A DNA stretch of 64,000 bases from Psychrobacter sp. 4Bb (GTDB taxonomy: Bacteria > Pseudomonadota > Gammaproteobacteria > Pseudomonadales > Moraxellaceae): positions 1 to 64,000 of the forward strand of contig NZ_PJAS01000073.1 of NCBI RefSeq assembly GCF_002836735.1, written 5' to 3'. Shown in pieces: positions 56,393 through 64,000 of the stretch. The position numbers and the translations under genes are program-made. Below the pieces are notes generated by a model. That model was not told the DNA's origin and did not search any database. It was given only the letters and a program-made list of their open reading frames with translations. The stretch's first letter is position 1. Each line of letters begins with the position of its first letter.

Positions 56393-58045
56393 TTAATTGC
56401 CAGTCAGTAATTTATTGGCAGGATAACTAATCTGGGAGGTTGAACGTATTACTTGTGATTGCTTACTTGGTAAGTTAAATTCCCACGCTACCATGCCTTG
56501 ATTGTCATTCCAATCTCGCTCAGTTACAGGCGGCGTATGCGTCACCGCAACTTTTAAACTATCGTCACGACTGATAGGTTCACTGCCCAGTACTTGCAAG
56601 CGTACGTTGCGATTGTGCTGATTGGTAAATTGATAGGCCTTGGTGGTCGTCAGTGTTTGCGTACGGTTTAGCACACCTTTTTCACCTTGCTTATCTTCAT
56701 TGGTCAGCTCTTTTACGAACATATTTGAATCACGACCAAATCCAATCCCCTGCTCTTTTAGCATTTGATAATTATAACGTGACTGACCTACATAGTTGTC
56801 ATCACGGTACAACTGTAGCGAACCATCAACCCAGTCCGGCGTCAAAAACGGCGCTGACGCATACCAGTAGGCAGCAGTCTTAACACTTGGCGTACTGCGA
56901 ATCCAGAGCTTACTATTACCTGCCTGCTCCCCAATCACTGTGCGTACCCGTCTCCCGTCACTTGGAATACTGACCAACTGCGGTAAACGATACTCGATAA
57001 TGCCATTTTTATTTTGGCTACTGACCGTGAAATTAGGTAACGGTGCCATAGCTGCCCCTGCTCCTTTGTTATAAGCAGGCTCTTCCATCATAACAGGAGA
57101 AGTATCCATCATAGGTAGCTCACGTCTTACTCGAGCATCTTCGCTCTCTTCATACAATGACAGACGCTGTACATATGGCAGTTGCCCTGTCGTACTTTGA
57201 TTGGGGTTCACGGTGCTGAGTGTCAGTGGTACGTTTGTCCAGTTCTCGCCAGTTTGCTGAGCAATAATCGCAGAAGCTGTGATACTTAACTGCTCACTGT
57301 TTGTGTTTAGGCGAGCTTGATACGCAGGTTCCCAACCTGCACCTTGCACTTGATAATGCAACTTAACGCTACTTGGCGAGCGGCTTGCCGTACGTACACT
57401 CACCTGTGTCACCTTGTTAAAGGTCGATGTCGCGCTGCCTGCCATCAGTTGATTCAGTGCGTCTTGCGCACGCGCTTGCCGCTGTTGAATCTCTAAAATT
57501 CTTTGGTTAATACTGGTCGCTTGAGACTCTATATCACGCGCATTATTGGCAATCGTACTATCCGTATTGACTTGCGTGGCTTTGGTCAAATTCTGCAAAT
57601 AAGCTTTTGCTAACCGTGCCGCCTCTAATTCAGCATTGATATTGGCTAGGGTATTTTGCTGCGTCTGTACCTTGGCATCACCTTGATATTGGCACTGGAC
57701 TGCCTGCTCACCTGTCAGCTCTTCGATACTGACTTCCCCAACGTTGACACTACCTGTCGCCTGTACGCTCAGGCTTTCTTTGTCCATTTGTGGTGACAAG
57801 CACGAAAATACAACGGTTTGCTCACCGCTACCTGTAATCGGCAACGCCCGTGTCACGCTGGCAAGCCCTTGATAAATAGTCACTTGCTCAACACTACTGG
57901 TGGCCGCTTGTGCCGAAGACAATCCCAAAATGGCACTACTACTAAGTACAAATGGCAGGATAGCAAATCTAGTCATTTGATTAAGCGGCGGCAATACGCT
58001 GCCATGGCCTGTTGAGACAGATGACTCTGTTAATTGTGCGTTCAT
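56393..58045 (-). CDS. MuiA-family (DUF4139) exported protein
   Basis: 550 residues. Signal peptide ending SAQA near 47, with an unusually long N-region of about 23 residues; ATG 57976 would give a normal signal, but AAGGAATGATG supports ATG 58045. Mature part: DUF4140-like beta domain (VEQVTIYQGLASVTRALPI), a coiled coil (about 130-200, rich in Gln, Ala, Asn), then a DUF4139 domain (VRTASRSPSSVKLHYQVQGAGWEPAYQARL onward) ending WEFNLPSKQSQVIRSTSQISYP. Related to 'mucoidy inhibitor A'. Periplasmic; function unclear. Confidence 0.82.
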   Translation of the reverse strand: MNAQLTESSVSTGHGSVLPPLNQMTRFAILPFVLSSSAILGLSSAQAATSSVEQVTIYQGLASVTRALPITGSGEQTVVFSCLSPQMDKESLSVQATGSVNVGEVSIEELTGEQAVQCQYQGDAKVQTQQNTLANINAELEAARLAKAYLQNLTKATQVNTDSTIANNARDIESQATSINQRILEIQQRQARAQDALNQLMAGSATSTFNKVTQVSVRTASRSPSSVKLHYQVQGAGWEPAYQARLNTNSEQLSITASAIIAQQTGENWTNVPLTLSTVNPNQSTTGQLPYVQRLSLYEESEDARVRRELPMMDTSPVMMEEPAYNKGAGAAMAPLPNFTVSSQNKNGIIEYRLPQLVSIPSDGRRVRTVIGEQAGNSKLWIRSTPSVKTAAYWYASAPFLTPDWVDGSLQLYRDDNYVGQSRYNYQMLKEQGIGFGRDSNMFVKELTNEDKQGEKGVLNRTQTLTTTKAYQFTNQHNRNVRLQVLGSEPISRDDSLKVAVTHTPPVTERDWNDNQGMVAWEFNLPSKQSQVIRSTSQISYPANKLLTGN

Positions 58046-58255
58046 ACATCATTCCTTAGCAGTAAAATCCCTCATGGCAGTCACGCATTGGCTCAACGCG
58101 CAAAATAGCAACTATCTTAGAGATATTACCGTAGCCGTTTTACAGGTCTTTAGCAATAAATGCTTTTGGCAGACAGCATTTTTAGTAAAAATCGCCTTAT
58201 CGATAAATCTCTTAATATGGTAGCTCTTCAATTTTAAAAATTTGGTTTTCTGTAT

Positions 58256-58314
58256 TGCACCATTTTTTTGTTCATCTCCCCTTTATGGTGCAGTTTATTA
58301 GCCATCCTGCACTA
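58256..58314 (+). promoter_or_regulatory. Candidate NtrC enhancer half-sites
   Basis: TGCACCA (58256-58262), TGGTGCA (58286-58292, inverted) and TGCACTA (58308-58314) match the conserved arm of the NtrC site TGCACC-N5-GGTGCA. They lie roughly 95-150 bp upstream of the predicted transcription start, the usual enhancer distance. The second arms are poor. Confidence 0.5.
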
Positions 58315-58383
58315 AATTAATGAATATATTAATCAGAACCTAATTATTGCTCAATTATTACTCGATTATTGGCTTTTTTAACT

Positions 58384-58399
58384 TGGCACGGAACTTGAA
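58384..58399 (+). promoter_or_regulatory. Sigma-54 promoter of the urt operon
   Basis: TGGCACGGAACTTGAA matches the consensus TGGCACR-N4-TTGCW at every defined position but one (GA instead of GC at -12). Predicted start near 58410, about 50 nt before urtA. Confidence 0.72.
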
Positions 58400-58457
58400 C
58401 TCTTAATAAGTGTTCAGGAGCCATATTTTATCTTTTGTGTTTATTTAGGAGATGTCC

Positions 58458-59810
58458 ATGTTTTCGTTACCAACTTTAGCCAATCCTCAATTTGTTGAGA
58501 CTCATATGCACGGCAAAATCAAATCACGCTTCTCATTATTAGCGATTGCTGTCGTTGGTAGCTTGAGTCTCGCTGGCTGTCAAAAGCCTGCCGAAACCGC
58601 GACAGCCACAGAGACAACAGCCGAAACAAATACAGAGACAACGACTACCCCTGCCGCTGATGGCGACACGATCAAAGTGGGCATCTTACATTCGCTATCT
58701 GGCACCATGGCCATCTCTGAAACTTCTCTAAAAGACACGGCACTCATGACCATTGATGAGATCAATGCCAATGGCGGTGTACTCGGTAAGCAACTAGAAC
58801 CAGTAGTCGTCGACCCTGCTTCTGATTGGCCATTGTTTGCCGAAAAAGCCCGTCAGCTGCTCACTCAAGACAAAGTAGATGTCATCTTTGGTGGTTGGAC
58901 ATCGGTATCACGCAAATCCGTGTTGCCAGTGGTTGAAGAGTTGAACGGGTTGATGTTCTATCCAGTACAGTACGAAGGACAAGAGCAGTCAGAAAACATC
59001 TTTTATACTGGTGCGGCACCAAATCAGCAAGCTATTCCGGCAGTAGAGTACTTGATGAGTGAAGAAGGCGGCGGTGCAGAGCGCTTTGTGTTGTTAGGTA
59101 CTGATTACGTTTATCCACGCACCACCAACCAGATTTTAAAGGCATTTTTGAAATCAAAAGGCGTGGCTGATGCAGACATCATGGAAGAGTACACGCCATT
59201 TGGTTTTAGCAACTACCAAACCATCGTATCTAACGTTAAAAAGTTCTCAACGGGCAAAAAGACCGCGGTTATCTCGACCATCAATGGCGATTCAAACGTT
59301 CCGTTCTATCGTGAACTAGCGAACCAAGGTATCAAAGCGTCAGACATTCCAGTCATGGCATTCTCTGTCGGTGAAGAAGAGCTACGCGGTATCGATACCA
59401 GTCTGCTACAAGGGCATTTGGCGGCGTGGAACTACTTTATGTCGATCAAAAACCCAACCAACAGTGCCTTCACCAAACGCTATAAGCAGTATGCATTGGA
59501 CCAAAAACTACCGAATGCTGAAAAAGTCGTGACCAATGATCCAATGGAAGCGACTTATGTCGGTATCAACATGTGGAAGCAAGCTGTCGAAAAAGCCGGT
59601 ACGACTGATGTCGATAAAGTACGTATTAGCATGGCGGGACAAACGTTCGACGCACCTTCTGGCTACACGCTAAAAATGGATGAAGAAAACCATCACCTAT
59701 GGAAGCCTGTCATGATTGGTCAAATTCGTGCCGACGGACAGTTTGATACGATTTTCAAAACGCCAGAAGTTATCCAAGCCCAGCCATGGAGCGAGTACAT
59801 TCCTAAATAA
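58458..59810 (+). CDS. urtA: Urea ABC transporter substrate-binding lipoprotein
   Basis: Periplasmic binding protein for urea, tethered as a lipoprotein. 450 residues from ATG 58458; AGGAG (58447-58451) has proper spacing for this ATG but none for the one at 58452. Signal with lipobox SLAGC (Cys41); a Thr/Glu/Ala-rich linker (45-75) leads to the type I binding fold. UrtA features: KVGILHSLSGTMAISETSLKDT, VIFGGWTSVSRKSVLPVV, MFYPVQYEGQE and AAWNYFMS. A later ATG (58506) would give a more usual signal length. First gene of the urt operon. Confidence 0.95.
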   Translation: MFSLPTLANPQFVETHMHGKIKSRFSLLAIAVVGSLSLAGCQKPAETATATETTAETNTETTTTPAADGDTIKVGILHSLSGTMAISETSLKDTALMTIDEINANGGVLGKQLEPVVVDPASDWPLFAEKARQLLTQDKVDVIFGGWTSVSRKSVLPVVEELNGLMFYPVQYEGQEQSENIFYTGAAPNQQAIPAVEYLMSEEGGGAERFVLLGTDYVYPRTTNQILKAFLKSKGVADADIMEEYTPFGFSNYQTIVSNVKKFSTGKKTAVISTINGDSNVPFYRELANQGIKASDIPVMAFSVGEEELRGIDTSLLQGHLAAWNYFMSIKNPTNSAFTKRYKQYALDQKLPNAEKVVTNDPMEATYVGINMWKQAVEKAGTTDVDKVRISMAGQTFDAPSGYTLKMDEENHHLWKPVMIGQIRADGQFDTIFKTPEVIQAQPWSEYIPK

Positions 59811-59976
59811 CTCGTTCTACAAATAAAGCGGTACTGAAAAGCACGTGGATAGTAATTGAATAGTAGGCGGATGGATAAACGACACCAACAATATTCCTAA
59901 CGCCTATTTTTCACAGTTGTTTTCAACACTTATTCTTAACTTTTAAATAACGCCAAACCTTATCAATACTTCTATC

Positions 59977-59992
59977 GCTTAGTACGCTAAGC
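59977..59992 (+). promoter_or_regulatory. Hairpin between urtA and urtB
   Basis: GCTTAG pairs with CTAAGC around TACG. No T-run follows. Such intercistronic hairpins often stabilise the binding-protein part of an ABC transporter mRNA. Confidence 0.45.
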
Positions 59993-60038
59993 AGTAGTGG
60001 CTAAGGGTTTGTTGTCTGTGAAAAACAGGGAGCCGCAC

Positions 60039-61865
60039 ATGCAGCACCATACTTTACGCCCGTTTGTAGGGCAAACATCGTCCAAAAATGGAAATAACCC
60101 ACAAGCATCAGCCAGTGAAGTCATGCAGCATGCGGCTCGTTTTTCAATTTATGCGCCTCTGCGATTACTTACATTGATGGCATTATGCATAACAACTTTC
60201 ACCACCACAGCGTATGCGGATCATAATGGTCAGATACATGACCACGATACGGATACCGCTCATAGTGAGCAATCTTTGCTCACACCTGTCAACGTAGCCA
60301 CTTCTACTCAAGCCAGCACCTCAAATATTTCAACAGCAACTACAAGCTCAGGTGATGCCATTCAACAATTCGTGGCAGGTGATTTTAGTAAGCGTCAAGC
60401 TATGCTAAGTGATTGGCCAGGATCCGTTGAGAGTTTAGATAGTTTGGTTGAATTTATTGCCAATGATGAGCTATATCAAGGCAACGGTGGGCAAACGTAT
60501 TTATTGAATAAAGAAGATCAGCTGTTTACTTATCCTGATAAAAAAGAGACTGACGATTGGCCAAGTGATTTATCACAAATCACCTTGACCAATGCGCTGC
60601 GCTCGGCGCTCATTTTTGGACAAGCTAAGGTCAAGCTAGCATCTGAAAAACCTGCACAGCGACTACAAGCAGTTGATATTTTGGCCGACAATATTGACCA
60701 AGTAGATCCAGCCATTATCACGACCGCAGCAGCAAACGAAGACAATGCTAAAGTTAAAAAAGCACTAACGGCACTACAAGCTCGTATTGATTTCAAAAAC
60801 GGTGACCTGCCCACTCAGATTGCAGCGGTCAATCTACTTGCAGATAGTGATAACCCACAAGTTTTGGTCGATATCGAGTCTGCCCTCGCGGCTGATGGCT
60901 TAGATGCCTCGCTCAAAGCTGCACTTATCGATGCTGAATCTAGCGTGTCACGTCGTATTGAAATCAGCACATGGACGGGTCATATCTTCACTGGTATGAG
61001 TACCGCCAGTATTTTACTGCTCGCCGCACTTGGTCTCGCGATTACCTTTGGTCTGCTTGGCGTTATTAATATGGCGCACGGTGAGCTAATCATGATTGGC
61101 GCTTATACCACTTATATGGTGCAAAACTTCTTTCAGGCTTATATGCCAGATATGGCAGGTTGGTATTTGCTTGCTGCTATTCCAGCTGCGTTTTTAGTCA
61201 GTGCTATCATCGGTATGATTATTGAACGTATCGTGATTCGCCCATTATATGGTCGCGAGCTAGAGACCTTACTGGCAACCTTTGGCGTCAGTCTGATTTT
61301 GATGCAATTAGTACGGATGATTTTTGGTGCGCAAAACGTTGAAGTCAGTAACGTGGCGTGGCTCAGCGGCGCATATCAGGTGTCATCAAGTTTGGTACTG
61401 CCTTACAACCGTATTGCCATTATTGGTTTTACCGTCATCGTCGTGGCACTCTTGGTTTACTTACTTAACAAAACCCGCTTTGGTTTGTTTATACGAGCCG
61501 TTACCCAAAATCGCCAAATGGCACGTGCTGTCGGTATTCCTTCTGCACGTATCGATATGATGGCATTTGGTTTGGGCTCTGGGCTAGCTGGTATGGCTGG
61601 CTGCGCCCTTGCCCAAGTCGGCAACGTGGGTCCTGATCTGGGTCAAACCTATATCATTGATACGTTTTTGGTCGTCGTCGTTGGCGGTGTCGGACAAGTA
61701 TGGGGCGCAGTATTGGCCGCCTTAGGACTTGGTGTGAGTGGCACGGTACTTGAGATTGGTATCGGTGCGGTATTGGCAAAGATTTTGTTGTTGGTTCTTG
61801 TGATTCTGTTTATTCAGAAACGGCCACAAGGTTTATTTGCACTCAAAGGCCGCTTTGTCGAATAA
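60039..61865 (+). CDS. urtB: Urea ABC transporter permease UrtB
   Basis: 608 residues from ATG 60039, preceded by AGGGAG; a GTG at 59997 is also open. Two parts. The first has a basic leader and a hydrophobic signal-like segment (LRLLTLMALCITTFTTTAYA) followed by a periplasmic domain of about 250 residues, His/Asp-rich at first, with repeated Ala-rich helices, as in other long UrtB proteins. The second (from about 320) is a LivH-type permease: ITFGLLGVINMAHGELIMIGAY, LYGRELETLLATFGVSL, RAVTQNRQMARAVG. It forms the channel with UrtC. Confidence 0.94.
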   Translation: MQHHTLRPFVGQTSSKNGNNPQASASEVMQHAARFSIYAPLRLLTLMALCITTFTTTAYADHNGQIHDHDTDTAHSEQSLLTPVNVATSTQASTSNISTATTSSGDAIQQFVAGDFSKRQAMLSDWPGSVESLDSLVEFIANDELYQGNGGQTYLLNKEDQLFTYPDKKETDDWPSDLSQITLTNALRSALIFGQAKVKLASEKPAQRLQAVDILADNIDQVDPAIITTAAANEDNAKVKKALTALQARIDFKNGDLPTQIAAVNLLADSDNPQVLVDIESALAADGLDASLKAALIDAESSVSRRIEISTWTGHIFTGMSTASILLLAALGLAITFGLLGVINMAHGELIMIGAYTTYMVQNFFQAYMPDMAGWYLLAAIPAAFLVSAIIGMIIERIVIRPLYGRELETLLATFGVSLILMQLVRMIFGAQNVEVSNVAWLSGAYQVSSSLVLPYNRIAIIGFTVIVVALLVYLLNKTRFGLFIRAVTQNRQMARAVGIPSARIDMMAFGLGSGLAGMAGCALAQVGNVGPDLGQTYIIDTFLVVVVGGVGQVWGAVLAALGLGVSGTVLEIGIGAVLAKILLLVLVILFIQKRPQGLFALKGRFVE

Positions 61866-61875
61866 GGAGACTTCT

Positions 61876-62946
61876 ATGATACTGACCAAATTACTGTCTG
61901 ATACGCCGCGTAGTGCTGTTTTAATTGGGGTATGTTTTGCCGTACTACTCATACTTCCTTGGCTACATCTGATGCCAGAGACCTCAGCCTTTCACCTTTC
62001 AGCCTACTGGATTACCCTGATTGGCAAAGTTATGGCTTTAGCCATGGTGGCTTTGGCACTAGATCTCGTCTGGGGCTATGCCGGCATTTTGAGCTTGGGA
62101 CATGGCCTGTACTTTGCTTTGGGTGGTTATGCGTTTGGCATGTACCTAACACGTGAGACTGCTGGCGACGCGCTTCCTGATTTTATGCGATTTTTGAGCT
62201 GGACTGAGATGCCATGGTATTGGGCTGGCACGCAGCATTTTTGGTGGGCAGTCGTACTGGTTGTATTAGCGCCTGGTTTGGTTGCTTTTCTCTTTGGTTT
62301 CTTTGCCTTTCGCTCAAAAATTAAAGGCGTTTATTTTTCTATCATTACTCAAGCCATGGTCTATGCAGCAGCCTTGCTGTTCTTCCGTAATGAGACAGGC
62401 TTCGGCGGTAACAATGGCTTTACTGGTTTTACCACCTTACTCGGCTACGACATTACCGCTGCCTCTACTCGTTCAATGCTGTGTTTTGTCACGGCCTTAG
62501 CATTGTTAGTCTCTTATATGGGTCTGCGTCATTTAATGAACCAACCTTATGGGCGAGTACTTGGTGCGATTCGTGATAGCGAAAACCGCCTGCAGTATTT
62601 GGGCTACCGTACGCTATGGTACAAGCTATCCGCTTGGGTATTATCCGCTGTCATCGCTGGTGTCGCAGGTGCGCTATACGTGCCACAAGTAGGTATTATC
62701 AATCCGAGTGAGATGAACCCAGTGAACTCAATTGAGATAGCCGTCTGGGTAGCGACTGGTGGTAGAGGAAGCTTAATTGGCGCGATTTTAGGTACTGGTG
62801 TGGTGAACGCTGTAAAAACCTACTTTACGGTAGCCTACCCTGAGTTTTGGCTATTGATATTAGGCGGACTATTCGTCGTCGTGACGTTGTTTTTACCCAA
62901 TGGCATTATGGGCTTGTTCGATCGCTTCAAAAAGGAGAAAAAATAA
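61876..62946 (+). CDS. urtC: Urea ABC transporter permease UrtC
   Basis: 356 residues from ATG 61876, with AAGGAGACTTCT before it; 10 bp after urtB. LivM-type permease with about 8-10 membrane segments. Motifs: DLVWGYAGILSLGHGLYFALGGY, NNGFTGF, and the EAA-like loop GRVLGAIRDSENRLQYLGY. The stop overlaps the urtD start in TAATG. Confidence 0.95.
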   Translation: MILTKLLSDTPRSAVLIGVCFAVLLILPWLHLMPETSAFHLSAYWITLIGKVMALAMVALALDLVWGYAGILSLGHGLYFALGGYAFGMYLTRETAGDALPDFMRFLSWTEMPWYWAGTQHFWWAVVLVVLAPGLVAFLFGFFAFRSKIKGVYFSIITQAMVYAAALLFFRNETGFGGNNGFTGFTTLLGYDITAASTRSMLCFVTALALLVSYMGLRHLMNQPYGRVLGAIRDSENRLQYLGYRTLWYKLSAWVLSAVIAGVAGALYVPQVGIINPSEMNPVNSIEIAVWVATGGRGSLIGAILGTGVVNAVKTYFTVAYPEFWLLILGGLFVVVTLFLPNGIMGLFDRFKKEKK

Positions 62947-63800
62947 TGCTAAATGATAAACCGTCAACGACTGAGCAATCGACCAAAGCGCTTTCTGAAT
63001 ATGATCATACTGATGGACGTGACGGCCTCAGTCATCCCAAAACATCAGGCGTCGACTTTAGCCATGGTATTGCTCTGTACTTAGAAGATGTGAGTGTCTG
63101 GTTCGATTCGTTTCGCGCACTCAACAACCTGTCTCTATATATCGAAGAAGGTGAGCTACGCTGTATCATCGGCCCCAACGGCGCTGGCAAAACCACACTA
63201 ATGGATGTCATTACAGGTAAAACCCGTCCTACGGAAGGCAGCGTGTTTTTTGGTCAGACTCATAACCTTGCCAGCTTATCTACCGAACAAATCGCTGAAG
63301 CGGGTATCGGCCGTAAGTTTCAAAAACCTACTGTCTTTGAAAATTTTACCGTCATGGATAATCTGTTACTTGCTGCGCCAAAAGACAAACGTGTGGTTAA
63401 AAGCTTATTTAACAAACTCAATGCCGATACTCGCGATACCCTCGACGGGACCCTACAGCAAATTCGCCTGACTGACAAAATCAACAAACCTGCTGGTTTG
63501 CTCTCACATGGGCAAAAACAGTGGTTAGAGATTGGCATGCTGTTGATGCAAAGCCCCAAGCTAATTTTGCTTGATGAGCCTGTAGCAGGTATGACCGATG
63601 CTGAAACAGAACATACCGCCGAGCTGTGTCTACGCCTTAAAAAGAACCATACCTTAGTAGTGGTCGAACATGACATGACCTTTATCGATGCCATCAGTGA
63701 AAAAGTCACGGTATTGGCACAAGGGGCTATTTTGGCCGAAGGTACGTTAGCTGAAGTGCAAGCCAATGAAGCAGTGATTGAGTCCTACTTAGGTCGATAG
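62946..63800 (+). CDS. urtD: Urea ABC transporter ATPase UrtD
   Basis: 284 residues from ATG 62946, overlapping the urtC stop; AAAAGGAG lies upstream. LivG-type ATPase: Walker A GPNGAGKTT (76-84), Q-loop region, signature LSHGQKQWLEIG, Walker B LILLDEPVAGMT, switch VVVEHDM. A polar leader (1-40) precedes the domain. Hydrolyses ATP to drive urea import together with UrtE. Confidence 0.95.
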   Translation: MLNDKPSTTEQSTKALSEYDHTDGRDGLSHPKTSGVDFSHGIALYLEDVSVWFDSFRALNNLSLYIEEGELRCIIGPNGAGKTTLMDVITGKTRPTEGSVFFGQTHNLASLSTEQIAEAGIGRKFQKPTVFENFTVMDNLLLAAPKDKRVVKSLFNKLNADTRDTLDGTLQQIRLTDKINKPAGLLSHGQKQWLEIGMLLMQSPKLILLDEPVAGMTDAETEHTAELCLRLKKNHTLVVVEHDMTFIDAISEKVTVLAQGAILAEGTLAEVQANEAVIESYLGR

Positions 63801-63878
63801 CTGAACAAATTGTCTGGACGAGCCAAACGAATATTCCCTTTGAAATATTAGAAAAGTTTTAGAGTTTAGGAGACAGCC

Positions 63879-64000
63879 ATGTTACAAGTGAACGATATCA
63901 ACCAGTATTACGGCGGCAGTCATATTTTACGAGACGTCTCGTTTACAGCGCCTGTAGGCGCTTGCAGCGTGGTACTTGGACGTAATGGCGTGGGCAAAAC
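63879..64000 (+). CDS. urtE: Urea ABC transporter ATPase UrtE, 5' part
   Basis: Partial: 40 codons are visible before the window ends. ATG 63879 with AGGAGACAGCC upstream, 78 bp after urtD. The fragment begins MLQVNDINQYYGGSHILRDV and runs into Walker A LGRNGVGKT, the form typical of UrtE/LivF. Completes the urtABCDE set. Confidence 0.92.
   Translation, partial: MLQVNDINQYYGGSHILRDVSFTAPVGACSVVLGRNGVGK

Larger units (their letters stand above)
58046..58457. promoter_or_regulatory. Upstream regulatory region of urtABCDE
   Basis: 412 bp between the MuiA-like gene and urtA. It contains a sigma-54 promoter (58384-58399) and three NtrC-like half-sites (58256-58314). Nothing else is recognisable in the first 200 bp. 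Confidence 0.6.

Overview
The window reads as a contiguous stretch of core chromosome from a moderately AT-rich gammaproteobacterium of the Moraxellaceae, most likely Psychrobacter. The clues are the gene set (RapA, Lnt, CorC, a separate TatABC operon, fused HisIE, IhfA next to pheST), the product sequences, and the many Ala/Glu/Asp/Gln-rich tails and linkers. The genus is inferred from protein resemblance, not from a search. I see no rRNA, tRNA, CRISPR array, prophage or defence island. The only mobile-looking DNA is a short element of about 170 bp with imperfect terminal inverted repeats.

Layout. 1-9.3 kb: a DNA glycosylase, upp, ydfG, an orphan protein, an alpha/beta hydrolase, a DUF1653 protein, tyrS, anmK and a FabF-type ketosynthase. 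9.4-21 kb: a coiled-coil protein, an aminopeptidase P, a POT peptide transporter, an acidic membrane-anchored protein, lnt, corC, a DUF4105 protein, a YcgN-family protein and a dienelactone hydrolase. 21-36 kb: a large DUF2339 membrane protein, ylqF, a GIY-YIG/DUF4357 protein, mutY, tesB, rapA, a 2-hydroxyacid dehydrogenase, an EthA-like Baeyer-Villiger monooxygenase and an RluA-family pseudouridine synthase. 36-46.5 kb: trxA, rho with a long leader, two small lipoproteins, a zinc metallopeptidase, and the minus-strand run rpmI-rplT / pheS-pheT / ihfA. 46.8-58 kb: a hotdog thioesterase, hisIE, tatABC, a UvrD-like helicase, a DusC-type synthase, the small mobile-like element, MAPEG and OsmC genes, rppH, an NRDE protein and a MuiA-like protein. 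58.4 kb to the end: the urea ABC transporter urtABCDE, with urtE cut by the window edge.

How it works together. The strongest functional unit is the urt operon. It is preceded by a near-consensus sigma-54 promoter and three upstream TGCAC(C/T)A-type half-sites resembling NtrC enhancers, which points to induction under nitrogen limitation. The translation block (rpmI, rplT, pheS, pheT, ihfA) keeps the usual order but lacks infC and thrS upstream of rpmI. TatABC is a compact operon. Most other genes are single units bounded by clear intrinsic terminators, several of them shared by convergent genes.

I did not find a new multi-gene system. The best leads are regulatory or structural: the inverted-repeat element that ends exactly at a stop codon, the sigma-54/NtrC arrangement at urt, a rho leader of about 350 nt with a 5' stem-loop, a terminator encoded inside an opposing gene, and a possible 30-residue membrane peptide upstream of rppH.
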